Positions 7,705-16,349 of a stretch of DNA of 46,873 nt are shown in pieces (the stretch's first letter is position 1; the number at the start of each line of letters is the position of its first letter). Source of the DNA: Candidatus Methylacidiphilales bacterium (GTDB lineage Bacteria; Verrucomicrobiota; Verrucomicrobiia; Methylacidiphilales; JANWVL01). The notes under the pieces are model-generated. The model saw only the letters and a list, made by a program, of their open reading frames with translations. It made no database searches and was not told where the DNA came from. The stretch spans positions 1 through 46,873 of the forward strand of contig JANWVL010000178.1 in NCBI GenBank assembly GCA_025056655.1, read 5' to 3'. A program made the translations under genes and the position numbers.

Positions 7705-9357
7705 TCATTCCTTCAAATTCACAATTTTCCCTTCGAAGATTTCTAGCGCCTTTTGTATTGCAGGATCTTTAAGAAACTCCTCTTCACTGATTTTGCCAGG
7801 AGGCTTGGTAGATTGTGCAGCCTCATCGATTCTCGCAGAAGGGACAGATTCGTTTTTCCTTAAATCCCCTTGCTTGGGCTCACATTTAAGCTCCGTCTCG
7901 CTTTCGACGACATAACTCACCGTCGTGGATTTGCCCAATAATGACGTTAAGCGGCTCGAGACAAAATCGAGATTGCTAGGAGATAAAAAAAACGGCAGCT
8001 TGTGTTTCAAGGCGGAAGGGATCCGGATGACGACTTTGTCGTTCTCATAACCCTGATACCGCAAAGTCAGAATAGCTTCGCGTTCCAGCGATCGTTCTTG
8101 GGCAAATACCTCGACTACCTTATTCCAAGCCTGCTCTGGTGTCATGAAGCTTGGATGGCCAGAAACAGAAGTGCTAGAATTCGTGGCAGTAGACTGAACG
8201 CCTGGCTCAGCAGAAAGCGATGCATCGGAAGTTTGAATCAACTTCGAGAGCACAGCTTCAATCTGCAGCTTGTGTTGAAGATGGCAGAGTCGCAACAATG
8301 TAACTTCTAAAAGAATATCCTTAGCAAGGCTGTAGCGGAGCGAAGCTTCAAGTTGGCTCAGCTCACGCATCCATTCAAGCACTGTTGCTTGATTAGTTAA
8401 CCGAGAAAGATGCAAGATCGACTCCCTCTCTTGCTCTGAAATTTCATTCTTCAGTGCATCTGGCTGCGTCTGAGCGACGATAATATGCCTCAGAAGACGC
8501 ATTAAATCTTGACTCAGCCGTGAAAAATCACGCCCTGCCTGCGAGAGCGCACGGCATTGTGTCAAGACAGCACCCACATTTGCCTGGGCTATCGCCTCAA
8601 CCAGGGCCACAATTGGCGCAAAACCAGTGAGACCAAACATCTCACTAACTCCCTCCTCAGTGATAGGCGAACCATAAAAACTAATCACTTGATCAAGCGC
8701 CACTTCTGCGTCACGTAGGCCGCCATCGGCATGACGAGCTAAAAGACGCAAGGCCTCCGGCGAAGCCTCCACGTGCTCGTTTTTGCAAATATATGCTAAG
8801 TGATCCGCAATTAACTTTTCTGGAATTCTTCTGAAATCAAAACGTTGACAGCGAGAGAGAATCGTCGCCGGCACTTTATGAGCTTCGGTCGTTGCAAAAA
8901 TGAATTTCACATGCGATGGCGGCTCCTCAAGCGTTTTAAGTAACGCATTGAAGGCCTCATGGGTAAGCATGTGCACCTCGTCGATGTAATAAATTTTGAA
9001 ACGTGCAGCATTCGGCGCATAGCGCGCGCTCTCTCTGAGTTCACGGATGTTGTCAATATTCCGATTGGATGCACCATCAATCTCGATTACGTCAAGCGAA
9101 CGGCCTTCCGCAATTTCTACACATACGGGATCTTTCGGATCAAAATCAACACGAGGGCCATTAGGACAATTTAAGGCCTTAGCGATGATACGCGCTGTAG
9201 AAGTTTTACCTGTTCCTCTCGGCCCCACTAGAAGATACGCTTGCGCTATACGATTCAGGCGGATGGCATTCTCAAGCGTCTTGGTGATGTGATCCTGACC
9301 AATAATTTCAGCAAACGTCTGTGGCCGATATTTCCTCGCAAATACTTGATAGCCCAT
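7705..9357 (-). CDS. dnaX: DNA polymerase III subunit gamma/tau
   Basis: 550 aa from the ATG at 9357, chosen because MGYQVFARKYRPQTF is the canonical start and AGGAGAGG lies just before it; a GTG at 9384 would add nine unlikely residues. Clamp-loader AAA+ motifs are GPRGTGKT (45-52), DEVHM (126-130) and sensor SRC (168-170). The protein loads the beta clamp and, as tau, joins polymerase cores to the helicase. Odd points: the usual four-Cys zinc module keeps only Cys64 and Cys79, the middle two being Asp; and a run of eight T residues (coding strand) at codon 456 could allow slippage to a shorter form. It converges on the cysJ-like gene with 4 bases between stops. Confidence 0.96.
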   Translation of the reverse strand: MGYQVFARKYRPQTFAEIIGQDHITKTLENAIRLNRIAQAYLLVGPRGTGKTSTARIIAKALNCPNGPRVDFDPKDPVCVEIAEGRSLDVIEIDGASNRNIDNIRELRESARYAPNAARFKIYYIDEVHMLTHEAFNALLKTLEEPPSHVKFIFATTEAHKVPATILSRCQRFDFRRIPEKLIADHLAYICKNEHVEASPEALRLLARHADGGLRDAEVALDQVISFYGSPITEEGVSEMFGLTGFAPIVALVEAIAQANVGAVLTQCRALSQAGRDFSRLSQDLMRLLRHIIVAQTQPDALKNEISEQERESILHLSRLTNQATVLEWMRELSQLEASLRYSLAKDILLEVTLLRLCHLQHKLQIEAVLSKLIQTSDASLSAEPGVQSTATNSSTSVSGHPSFMTPEQAWNKVVEVFAQERSLEREAILTLRYQGYENDKVVIRIPSALKHKLPFFLSPSNLDFVSSRLTSLLGKSTTVSYVVESETELKCEPKQGDLRKNESVPSARIDEAAQSTKPPGKISEEEFLKDPAIQKALEIFEGKIVNLKE

Positions 9358-9387
9358 ACCTCTCCTAAATAATAACTCAATCACCTC

Positions 9388-10653
9388 CTACATGCTGGGA
9401 ACGGCTCCGCCTGCACCACTGAGTCCTTCGATAATACCTATTAACGGCATAAAAAGTGCAATAACTATAATGCCGACAACGACAGCTAGAAAAACAATCA
9501 TCAACGGCTCAAGAAGAGACGTCAGGCCTGAGACTGCATTGTCCACTTCCTCTTCATAGACATCTGCCACCTTGATTAACATTTCAGGAAGACGCCCTGT
9601 CTCTTCACCGACTCGCACCATGCTGATCACCATCGCCGGAAAAAGTCCTGAACTTTCAAGTGGCACGACCACACTCTCCCCCTCTTTCACACTATCGTGC
9701 ACTTTGACTATAGCTTGAGCGACGACGTGATTCCCCACAGTGTCTTTCGTGATATTGAGGGCCTGCAGGATCGGCACACCACTGGAGACTAACGTTCCCA
9801 ACGTGCGAGTAAACCTCGCAATAGAAGTCTTTTGAACAATCGGCCCAACAATTGGCAGCTTCAGCCGCCAAGCATCAAGCACTGCTGAAGTCTTGGGATT
9901 CGAATTAAGATATTTCACAATAAGGACGACAAGGATGATGCCCCCGACTAGGACAAGGACGTGGCTTTGGATAAAATGGCTAACGTTGATCACCATCTGC
10001 GTAAGCCACGGCAACTCTTTACCTCCAAGAATTTCATTAAAAATTTGTTGAAACTTTGGCACCACAAAGACCATCAAAACCCCCACTATAAGAGCCGCAA
10101 TGGCTAGGACTACCACAGGGTAAACGGTCGCAGAAAGAATTTTTCCACGAATCCGCTCAGCTTTTTCTTGAAACTCTGCAAGACGCTTCAATACGACCTC
10201 TAGCACGCCCCCGACTTCTCCCGCACGCACCATATTAACGAAAAGTTTACTGAAAATTTTCGGATGCTGTGCAAGCGCCTCAGAAAAAGTGCTGCCACTT
10301 TCGACGTTCTCTTTCATGCTCACCAAGGCTTGGTGAAGCGCACGATTGCGTTCTTGCTGGATCAGCGCCTCCATCCCACGAACAAGGGGCAAACCTGCCT
10401 CGATCAGCGTCGCTAGCTGGCGTGTAAAGGTGGTGAGAACTTTAGTCTTAACTTTTGTCCCACCCAGAAAAAATGAAAAAGACTTTTTTACGCCCACGCC
10501 CTCTTTAGTAGAGGTCCTAGCGGGGATCAGCCGAGTAGGGAAATAGCCTTGCTGTCTGATCTGCGATGAAGCGTCTGCCTCAGATGCTGCTTCGATCACG
10601 CCACTGATTTGTTGGCCGCGGGCGTCAACGGCTGTGTAAGAGTATTGGGGCAT
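9388..10653 (-). CDS. pilC: Type IV pilus/type II secretion inner-membrane platform protein (PilC/GspF family)
   Basis: 421 aa, typical of the family. The N-terminus MPQYSYTAVDARGQQISG is the standard PilC/GspF start. Two T2SSF domains follow, at about 70-195 (FTRQLATLIEAGLPLVRGM ... SKLFVNMVRAGEVGG) and 275-400 (FTRTLGTLVSSGVPILQAL ... MVISMVRVGEETGRLPEML), each followed by hydrophobic membrane segments, the last near 385-410 (IVFLAVVVGIIVIALFMPL). It anchors the assembly ATPase at the inner membrane. It follows the two ATPase genes with a 15-base gap, so one transcript is likely. Pilus versus type II secretion cannot be decided: no major pilin, secretin or PilT is in the window. Confidence 0.92.
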   Translation of the reverse strand: MPQYSYTAVDARGQQISGVIEAASEADASSQIRQQGYFPTRLIPARTSTKEGVGVKKSFSFFLGGTKVKTKVLTTFTRQLATLIEAGLPLVRGMEALIQQERNRALHQALVSMKENVESGSTFSEALAQHPKIFSKLFVNMVRAGEVGGVLEVVLKRLAEFQEKAERIRGKILSATVYPVVVLAIAALIVGVLMVFVVPKFQQIFNEILGGKELPWLTQMVINVSHFIQSHVLVLVGGIILVVLIVKYLNSNPKTSAVLDAWRLKLPIVGPIVQKTSIARFTRTLGTLVSSGVPILQALNITKDTVGNHVVAQAIVKVHDSVKEGESVVVPLESSGLFPAMVISMVRVGEETGRLPEMLIKVADVYEEEVDNAVSGLTSLLEPLMIVFLAVVVGIIVIALFMPLIGIIEGLSGAGGAVPSM

Positions 10654-10668
10654 AGGATAAGGTAGCGT

Positions 10669-12354
10669 TTACGTGTATTTTAAGACTTCTTCAATGGTCG
10701 TTTCACCATCAAAAATGTTTCTCAATCCATCAGCACGGAGCGTGGTCATCCCAAGTTCAACTGCCTTTTGACGTATTACAATCGAAGGAGCTTTTTGGTT
10801 TATCAATTCACGGATTGGCTCCGTAACGTCGAGCAATTCATATATTCCTTTGCGCCCCTTGTAACCAGTCCAATTACAATGCTCGCAGCCTCGTCCGTAG
10901 TAAAATTGCTTATCACCGACGTCATGAGGCGTAAGGCCGATCTGCCTCAAGACTGCTTCGGTAGGCTCATACGGAGTGCGGCAGTGAGGGCAAATTTTAC
11001 GAATCAAACGCTGAGCCAGCACGCCTTCTAAGCTTGAAGAAATCAGGAAGGGTTCAATCCCCATATCGATTAGCCTTGTGATGGCACCCGGAGCATCATT
11101 TGTATGGAGCGTAGTAAACACAAGATGACCCGTCAGTGATGCTTGGATAGCAATCTGAGCCGTTTCAAAGTCACGGGTTTCACCGATCAAAATTCGGTCC
11201 GGATCTTGTCTCAAAAAGGCTCGGAGCGCGCGTGCAAACGTTAAGCCGATTGCTTCATTGACTTGCACTTGCATGATCCCCTCGATTTCGTATTCAACAG
11301 GATCTTCGACCGTAAGAATTTTAGTATCGATCGTGTTAATTTCTCGCAGACAAGCGTAGAGAGTCGTAGTTTTGCCTGACCCCGTCGGCCCCGTGACAAT
11401 GAAAATACCATTCGGCTTTTGAATTGTCTCTCGAATATAAGCCAGCAGATGTGGCGGCATACCAAGCGCATCAAGATCGAGATTGACGGTGGTGCGATCA
11501 AGAACGCGAAGAACCACAGACTCACCAAATTGTGTGGGCAATGTGGAAACACGCAGATCGACAGGGCGCCCAGCCATGATCGTCTGAATACGGCCATCTT
11601 GAGGAATGCGTCGCTCGGCAATATTGAGATTCGACATGACTTTGATGCGAGAAGTTATCGCTGCTGCTAGAGATCGGGGCGGTGGCGTCATTTCATAAAG
11701 TGCGCCATCTACGCGATACCGAATCTTGAACTCATGCTCAAAGGGCTCAAAGTGAATATCACTAGCCCGGGCTTTGATTGCTTGAACGAGCACTGAATCA
11801 ACATATTTGATAATCGGCGCAGCGCTTGCTTCAGCCTGGAGATCTTTTTCGGAAATATTGTAGGCATCGCCAAGTGAAATTTCTCCAGCGAGTTGGGAGA
11901 CAAGATCCTCGACATTAGCCGTCTCCGAGCCGTAATATCGCTCAATAAGGCTCTGCACCTGAGCTATCGGGGCAACAACTATTTGAACCTCATATGGAAG
12001 ATTGTTACGCAGCGTGTCGATGTTTTGCAGATCGAGTGGGTCTGTAAGAGCTAAAAACAAGATGTTATTTTCAAATCCAACTGGTAACGCCCCATGGATA
12101 CGCGCCGTCTGAGGCGGAATACGACTCAATACATCAGGCGGAAACTCTGTGTGTGTGAGGTCAGGGACGTATCCCGCTCCTAATTCTTGGGCTATAAGTT
12201 GAAGAATCTCGTCACTCGTGGCGATACCAAAATCGCTAATGACTTGTAAGATGGGTTTGCCTGAACGCTGCTGCTCATCGCGTAGATCTGAATATTGCAC
12301 ATCATCAATACGGCCATTGTTTTTGAGGAAATTAAGAAGTGTTATAGGATTCAT
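10669..12354 (-). CDS. pilB: Type IV pilus/type II secretion assembly ATPase (PilB/GspE family), copy 1
   Basis: 561 aa. An MshE-type N-terminal domain covers about 1-145, then the secretion ATPase core with RASDIHFEP (196-204), Walker [10 protein letters not shown] (322-330), [14 protein letters not shown] as Asp/Walker B region and [12 protein letters not shown] as His box. A C-terminal tetracysteine site has CPHC and CEHC. The hexameric ATPase drives pilin or pseudopilin insertion via PilC/GspF. It starts two bases after the stop of a second ATPase gene of the same family. The Walker B region reads GETRD where the family usually has GEIRD, a mild deviation. Which of the two copies is the extension motor is not decidable from sequence. 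Confidence 0.92.
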   Translation of the reverse strand: MNPITLLNFLKNNGRIDDVQYSDLRDEQQRSGKPILQVISDFGIATSDEILQLIAQELGAGYVPDLTHTEFPPDVLSRIPPQTARIHGALPVGFENNILFLALTDPLDLQNIDTLRNNLPYEVQIVVAPIAQVQSLIERYYGSETANVEDLVSQLAGEISLGDAYNISEKDLQAEASAAPIIKYVDSVLVQAIKARASDIHFEPFEHEFKIRYRVDGALYEMTPPPRSLAAAITSRIKVMSNLNIAERRIPQDGRIQTIMAGRPVDLRVSTLPTQFGESVVLRVLDRTTVNLDLDALGMPPHLLAYIRETIQKPNGIFIVTGPTGSGKTTTLYACLREINTIDTKILTVEDPVEYEIEGIMQVQVNEAIGLTFARALRAFLRQDPDRILIGETRDFETAQIAIQASLTGHLVFTTLHTNDAPGAITRLIDMGIEPFLISSSLEGVLAQRLIRKICPHCRTPYEPTEAVLRQIGLTPHDVGDKQFYYGRGCEHCNWTGYKGRKGIYELLDVTEPIRELINQKAPSIVIRQKAVELGMTTLRADGLRNIFDGETTIEEVLKYT

Positions 12355-12356
12355 AG

Positions 12357-14069
12357 CTAATTCTTATCTCCAAGAGTGGTAGAAATAACTTCCTCGGGGG
12401 TCGTGATACCAGCAAGGACTTTGCGTATGCCATCTTCACGTAGCGTGCGCATGCCCAGAGCACGAGCTCGAGCACGGATGGCAGACGTGGACTGTCGATC
12501 GTTAATCATGTTGCGTATCTCATCGTCTAAAATGAAAATTTCAAATATGCCAAGACGGCCTTTATATCCTGAACCACGACACTTATCACATCCACGACCT
12601 CGCCTGAATTGAGCTTGTTCAATTTGGGTTGGGGTTAAATTTAAGGCTCGCAACTCTCCCTCTGTCGGCTCGTAAGGCATAGCACACGATGAGCAGACTT
12701 TGCGGACAAGTCGTTGAGCCATGACGGCACGCACTGAAGAGGCCACAAGGAAAGGTTTGATACCGATATCTATGAGTCGCGTAACAGCGCTGGTGGCATC
12801 GTTTGTATGTAGGGTGCTAAAAACCAAATGCCCAGTTAGTGAAGCATTAATAGCGATCGAGGCTGTCTCAGAGTCTCGTATTTCCCCGATCATAATGATA
12901 TTCGGAGCTTGTCGGAGAATAGAGCGAAGCGCAGCTGCAAAGGTCATTCCTACTTCTTCGTTAACTGGGACTTGGTTGATGCCGGAGAGTTGGTATTCGA
13001 CGGGGTCTTCTACGGTGATGATTTTCCTGTCGGGCTTGTTAATAGAATTTAAGCAGGCATAGAGCGTAGTAGTTTTTCCGGAGCCGGTCGGTCCAGTGAC
13101 AAGAAAGATACCATCCGGTAAATTGATGATACGCTCCATCGTGGCTGCATCATCGCTGAAAAAACCTAAGTCAGGAAGCCCAAGCAATAGACTCGATTTA
13201 TCGAGGATACGCATGACGATCCCCTCTCCGTGGACCGTCGGAATGGTAGAGACACGCAAGTCGAGTTGTTTACCATCAACAAGTGTCAGTTGGATGCGGC
13301 CATCTTGCGGGAGACGTTTTTCAGCGATACTCATCCTAGACATGATTTTAATGCGACTAATGATCGCAGATTGAAGGCGCTTCGGAGGGTCTCTCATCTC
13401 TTGGAGCACACCATCTATGCGGTATCGAAGCCGTAACCGCTTTTCAAGCGGCTCCAGATGGATATCACTAGCCCGCATGCGGTGGGCATCGAGGATCATA
13501 CTATTTACCATGCTAATAATGGGCGCATCGCCTTCCGTCGCAGGTGCTGCCTCCTCATACTGAGTATTTTGCTTTAGAATGAGCTGGGCGTCATTGTTCT
13601 CTTTGCTTGAGATTAGTGTGTCGATGGATTCAGAGAGCGATCCATAGTATCGTTTAATCGCTTGCTGAATAGTATCAGGCGGAGCCACGACGAGCTCGAT
13701 GTCTGTATTCAGGAGATTCCGCAAGGTGTCTTGCGTCTCAAGGTCATATGGATTAGAGATGGCGATACGCAGGATAGGCCCATCTTTAAGAATAGGCATG
13801 ATTTGATACCGCTGAGCAAAATTCTTAGGCACTGCTTTGACTGCGTCTTCGTGAATATGATCGAGATTCTCGACAAAAGGCATGCCGGCATCAGCAGCTA
13901 TGGCACACCAAATGTCATTAGGCATGATGAGGCCTTGGAGCTCGAGTTCTTTGGCTATACTGTTTCCGTTTTTTGCAGCAGAGGCCTGCACTGCCTCAGC
14001 ATCGCTCTGGTTGATGTAACCGTGACGAACAAGGATTTCGAGAATGGCTGATTCAGGCAAGGGCATCAT
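12357..14069 (-). CDS. pilB: Type IV pilus/type II secretion assembly ATPase (PilB/GspE family), copy 2
   Basis: 570 aa, same architecture as its downstream neighbour: MshE-type N-terminal domain, RASDIHLEP, Walker [26 protein letters not shown] His box, and tetracysteine pairs CSSC and CDKC. Its Asp-box reads [14 protein letters not shown], with RQAPN instead of the usual RQDPD, while the Walker B Glu is kept. ATG occurs twice at the start (14069 and 14066). The 124-base upstream gap carries an ATTCAG-G-CTGAAT palindrome. Tandem motors followed by one platform gene suggest either a hetero-oligomer or two interchangeable motors; retraction (PilT) is less likely because both have the long N-terminal domain. 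Confidence 0.92.
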   Translation of the reverse strand: MMPLPESAILEILVRHGYINQSDAEAVQASAAKNGNSIAKELELQGLIMPNDIWCAIAADAGMPFVENLDHIHEDAVKAVPKNFAQRYQIMPILKDGPILRIAISNPYDLETQDTLRNLLNTDIELVVAPPDTIQQAIKRYYGSLSESIDTLISSKENNDAQLILKQNTQYEEAAPATEGDAPIISMVNSMILDAHRMRASDIHLEPLEKRLRLRYRIDGVLQEMRDPPKRLQSAIISRIKIMSRMSIAEKRLPQDGRIQLTLVDGKQLDLRVSTIPTVHGEGIVMRILDKSSLLLGLPDLGFFSDDAATMERIINLPDGIFLVTGPTGSGKTTTLYACLNSINKPDRKIITVEDPVEYQLSGINQVPVNEEVGMTFAAALRSILRQAPNIIMIGEIRDSETASIAINASLTGHLVFSTLHTNDATSAVTRLIDIGIKPFLVASSVRAVMAQRLVRKVCSSCAMPYEPTEGELRALNLTPTQIEQAQFRRGRGCDKCRGSGYKGRLGIFEIFILDDEIRNMINDRQSTSAIRARARALGMRTLREDGIRKVLAGITTPEEVISTTLGDKN

Positions 14070-14141
14070 TTCTCGTAAATGTATCTTTTGCTCGAGCTTC
14101 TTGTCTATGGGATTTTTTTTGAAAAAAATATAATAATGTTG

Positions 14142-14154
14142 ATTCAGCCTGAAT
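14142..14154. promoter_or_regulatory. Palindrome upstream of the pilus ATPase genes, possible operator
   Basis: ATTCAGCCTGAAT has 6-base arms around one central base. It lies about 75 bases before the ATG of the first pilB-like gene, next to A/T-rich tracts at 14111-14140. A dimeric repressor or activator could bind here, but a 13-base palindrome alone is weak evidence. The surrounding gap (14070-14193) shows no convincing terminator for glgC and no clear -35/-10 pair. Confidence 0.3.
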
Positions 14155-14193
14155 AGCCCTAAGCTAGAGTCTTCGTGGGAATCAACCTTATCA

Positions 14194-15498
14194 CTAAATC
14201 ACTGTATTATCAGGAATCATCGTCCCCTTAGGGATAACGATGATCCCGTCTCGGATGCAGGCAAGAGGATGATCGAAATGACTGGGTTTGCCTTCGGGCG
14301 TGATAATGCAGTTCTTCCCTATTCGCACATTTTTATCAATAATTGCATCGCTGATCACGCTCCCATCGCCAATTCCTAACGGCACGGGAAACTCATTAGG
14401 CGGACGTTGATCTTCATAGTAGTCGGCACCCATGATTAATGTGTTTTTAATTTTAACATTGTGGCCGATTATAGTCCGGTTGCCGAGAAGGGAGCGCTCA
14501 ATGTTCGCAGAGCCAATTTTAATGCCCGTGCAAAGAACTGTTCGGGTAAGGTTAGCACTGCCAATGACATTTGGACGAAGATTTCTCGGCCTTGTATAGA
14601 TCGGAGCTGATGAAAGTCCGTAATCAAATGAAGGGTGCTCGTTACAAAGATCGAGGTTAGCCTCGTAAAATGCCCGCACTGTCCCGATATCTTCCCAGTA
14701 ACCCTGAAAAATAAAGGAATATACGCGATATTGTTCGATAGCGTAAGGGATAACTTCCTTACCAAAGTCAAGCATACTGTTATTTAGAAGTCGATGCAGG
14801 ACGGAACGATTGAAGATGTATATTCCCATGGAAGCCAGATACAATTCATCATCAGGAGATTTACCTAGTCTTATTAAGCTATCAGAATCGAGCCGCAGAG
14901 AGTCTAAAAGTTCTGCAGTCTGTGGCTTTTCGACAAATCGCTTGATCCGACCTTCTTGATCTACACACATAATTCCGAAACCACGCGCCGCTTCCCGTTT
15001 CACAGGAATTGTGCAAACGGTCACATCAGCCTTACGAGTGATGTGCTCAGCTAAGACGTCCCGGTAATCCATCCGGTAGAGTTGATCTCCGCTTAAAATC
15101 AAGACGTAATCGTGAAGGACGTTATCGAAATGCTTGAGATTGGCACGAACTGCGTCCGCCGTGCCTTGATACCAGCCAGACGTGGGCTCCGGTGTTTGCT
15201 GAGCTGCCATCAGCTGAACAAAGCCGCGAGAGAATTCCTCAAAGTGATACGTCTGCTGGATATGGCGATGCAGTGATGCACTGTTATACTGCGTCAGAAG
15301 ATAAATGAAGCGCATCCCTGAATTAATGCAATTGCTTATAGGGATATCCACCAGACGATACTTACCTGCTAAAGGAACAGCTGGCTTAGCGCGATCCTTG
15401 GTTAACGGATAAAGCCGCGTTCCAGCCCCACCCCCTAGAATTACAGCCACAGTCCTAGGAATCGCAGAGTGAATCGTGCTGAGCAACGTGGGATTCAT
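14194..15498 (-). CDS. glgC: Glucose-1-phosphate adenylyltransferase (ADP-glucose pyrophosphorylase)
   Basis: 434 aa from the ATG at 15498; a TTG four codons upstream is possible but less likely. The nucleotidyltransferase signature GGGAGTRLYPLTKDRAKPAVP is followed by GKYRLVDIPISNCINSG, and the substrate-binding FVEKP and YWEDIGT motifs are present. The C-terminal third is a left-handed beta-helix-like region (IGSANLTRTVLCTGIKIGSA). The enzyme makes ADP-glucose, the glycogen precursor, and is usually allosterically controlled. No glycogen synthase or branching enzyme is adjacent. It lies 49 bases downstream of a membrane zinc peptidase gene on the same strand, so it may share its transcript. 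Confidence 0.96.
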   Translation of the reverse strand: MNPTLLSTIHSAIPRTVAVILGGGAGTRLYPLTKDRAKPAVPLAGKYRLVDIPISNCINSGMRFIYLLTQYNSASLHRHIQQTYHFEEFSRGFVQLMAAQQTPEPTSGWYQGTADAVRANLKHFDNVLHDYVLILSGDQLYRMDYRDVLAEHITRKADVTVCTIPVKREAARGFGIMCVDQEGRIKRFVEKPQTAELLDSLRLDSDSLIRLGKSPDDELYLASMGIYIFNRSVLHRLLNNSMLDFGKEVIPYAIEQYRVYSFIFQGYWEDIGTVRAFYEANLDLCNEHPSFDYGLSSAPIYTRPRNLRPNVIGSANLTRTVLCTGIKIGSANIERSLLGNRTIIGHNVKIKNTLIMGADYYEDQRPPNEFPVPLGIGDGSVISDAIIDKNVRIGKNCIITPEGKPSHFDHPLACIRDGIIVIPKGTMIPDNTVI

Positions 15499-15547
15499 GC
15501 CCACATTCAATCGCGCTACACTCCCAATGCAATAATTAATCTCGATC

Positions 15548-16237
15548 TTATTCTCTGCGCGTCAAAAGCGGTAAGAGATACCAGAGGAAATACACGAGCG
15601 AGGTAATAAATGCCGCTACATAAGTCAATGCAGCTGCATTTAGCACACGTTCCACACCGACCGCCTCTTCGCCCGCACGCACGAGATTCATCTTTTGCAA
15701 AATCAATTTGGCACGACGCGATGCATCATATTCCACAGGCAATGTGATTAAGTTAAACAGCATAATGATCCCCCAACAAATCGCCATAAACCATGCCATC
15801 GCAACGACATTTGTGATTAAACCCGTCCCAAATCCAATCAATGGCAGCCACAATACTGCCTGGCTGGCAAACGTAGTCACACCCACGGCCGCCATCCGCC
15901 ACTGCAAGGGCGCATATGCGATTTTGTGCTGAATCGCATGGCCACACTCATGTGCAGCTACCCCCAGTGCTGCTGGCGAGCTTCCATGATAAACTTCCGA
16001 TGATAAGACTAACCGCTTATGTATAGGATCATAATGATCCCCGAGGGGAGACGGATGCTCCACTATCTCCACATCATGTATCCCAGCTGTTTGCAAAATC
16101 CTCCGAGCCGCTTGATAACCCGTGTAGCCAGAGGATACAGGGATTTGCTGATAGCGATAAAAGGTGCTTTTTACCCGCCCCATCGCTACAAGCGAGAGCA
16201 CCATCGTCACAGCCATGATCAATATTGCTAACGTCAT
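15548..16237 (-). CDS. Membrane zinc metallopeptidase, YugP family
   Basis: 229 aa, the usual length for this family. The zinc motif HECGH is at residues 96-100 (GVAAHECGHAIQH), with a preceding LVLSSEVYHGSSPAALGVA segment typical of YugP proteins. Hydrophobic segments lie at 2-20, about 118-160 (two adjacent) and about 207-225 (YVAAFITSLVYFLWYLLPL), so it is a multi-pass inner-membrane protein with the active site near the membrane. A glutamate in the later VEYDASRRA motif is the likely third ligand. Substrates of the family are not established. A weak promoter candidate lies upstream. Confidence 0.9.
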   Translation of the reverse strand: MTLAILIMAVTMVLSLVAMGRVKSTFYRYQQIPVSSGYTGYQAARRILQTAGIHDVEIVEHPSPLGDHYDPIHKRLVLSSEVYHGSSPAALGVAAHECGHAIQHKIAYAPLQWRMAAVGVTTFASQAVLWLPLIGFGTGLITNVVAMAWFMAICWGIIMLFNLITLPVEYDASRRAKLILQKMNLVRAGEEAVGVERVLNAAALTYVAAFITSLVYFLWYLLPLLTRRE

Positions 16238-16275
16238 AAGTCTTCAGTCTTTTGTTTTTTTGTTTTAACGCCCAT

Positions 16276-16303
16276 ATTCTACCTCCATTCTCTCAACGTG
16301 CAA
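16276..16303 (-). promoter_or_regulatory. Candidate sigma-70-like promoter of the YugP-family gene
   Basis: On the minus strand TTGCAC (16303-16298) and TAGAAT (16281-16276) are separated by 16 bases, about 38 bases before the ATG. The -10 matches 5 of 6 consensus positions, the -35 only its TTG. The 112-base gap otherwise holds T-rich sequence at 16251-16266 and nothing else recognised. Confidence 0.35.
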
Positions 16304-16349
16304 GCATACAAGCCTTAAAATTTCCCTCCCCATCACTCCGTCCCATTTA

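Noticed and set aside
9358-9384. GTG start of dnaX at 9384
   Set aside because: AGGAGG abuts it with no spacing; the ATG at 9357 has AGGAGAGG and gives the conserved N-terminus.
14111-14130. T8 and A7 tracts before the pilB-like genes as a terminator of glgC
   Set aside because: The arms are simple A/T tracts with no G-C stem, so they are more likely flexible promoter-proximal DNA.
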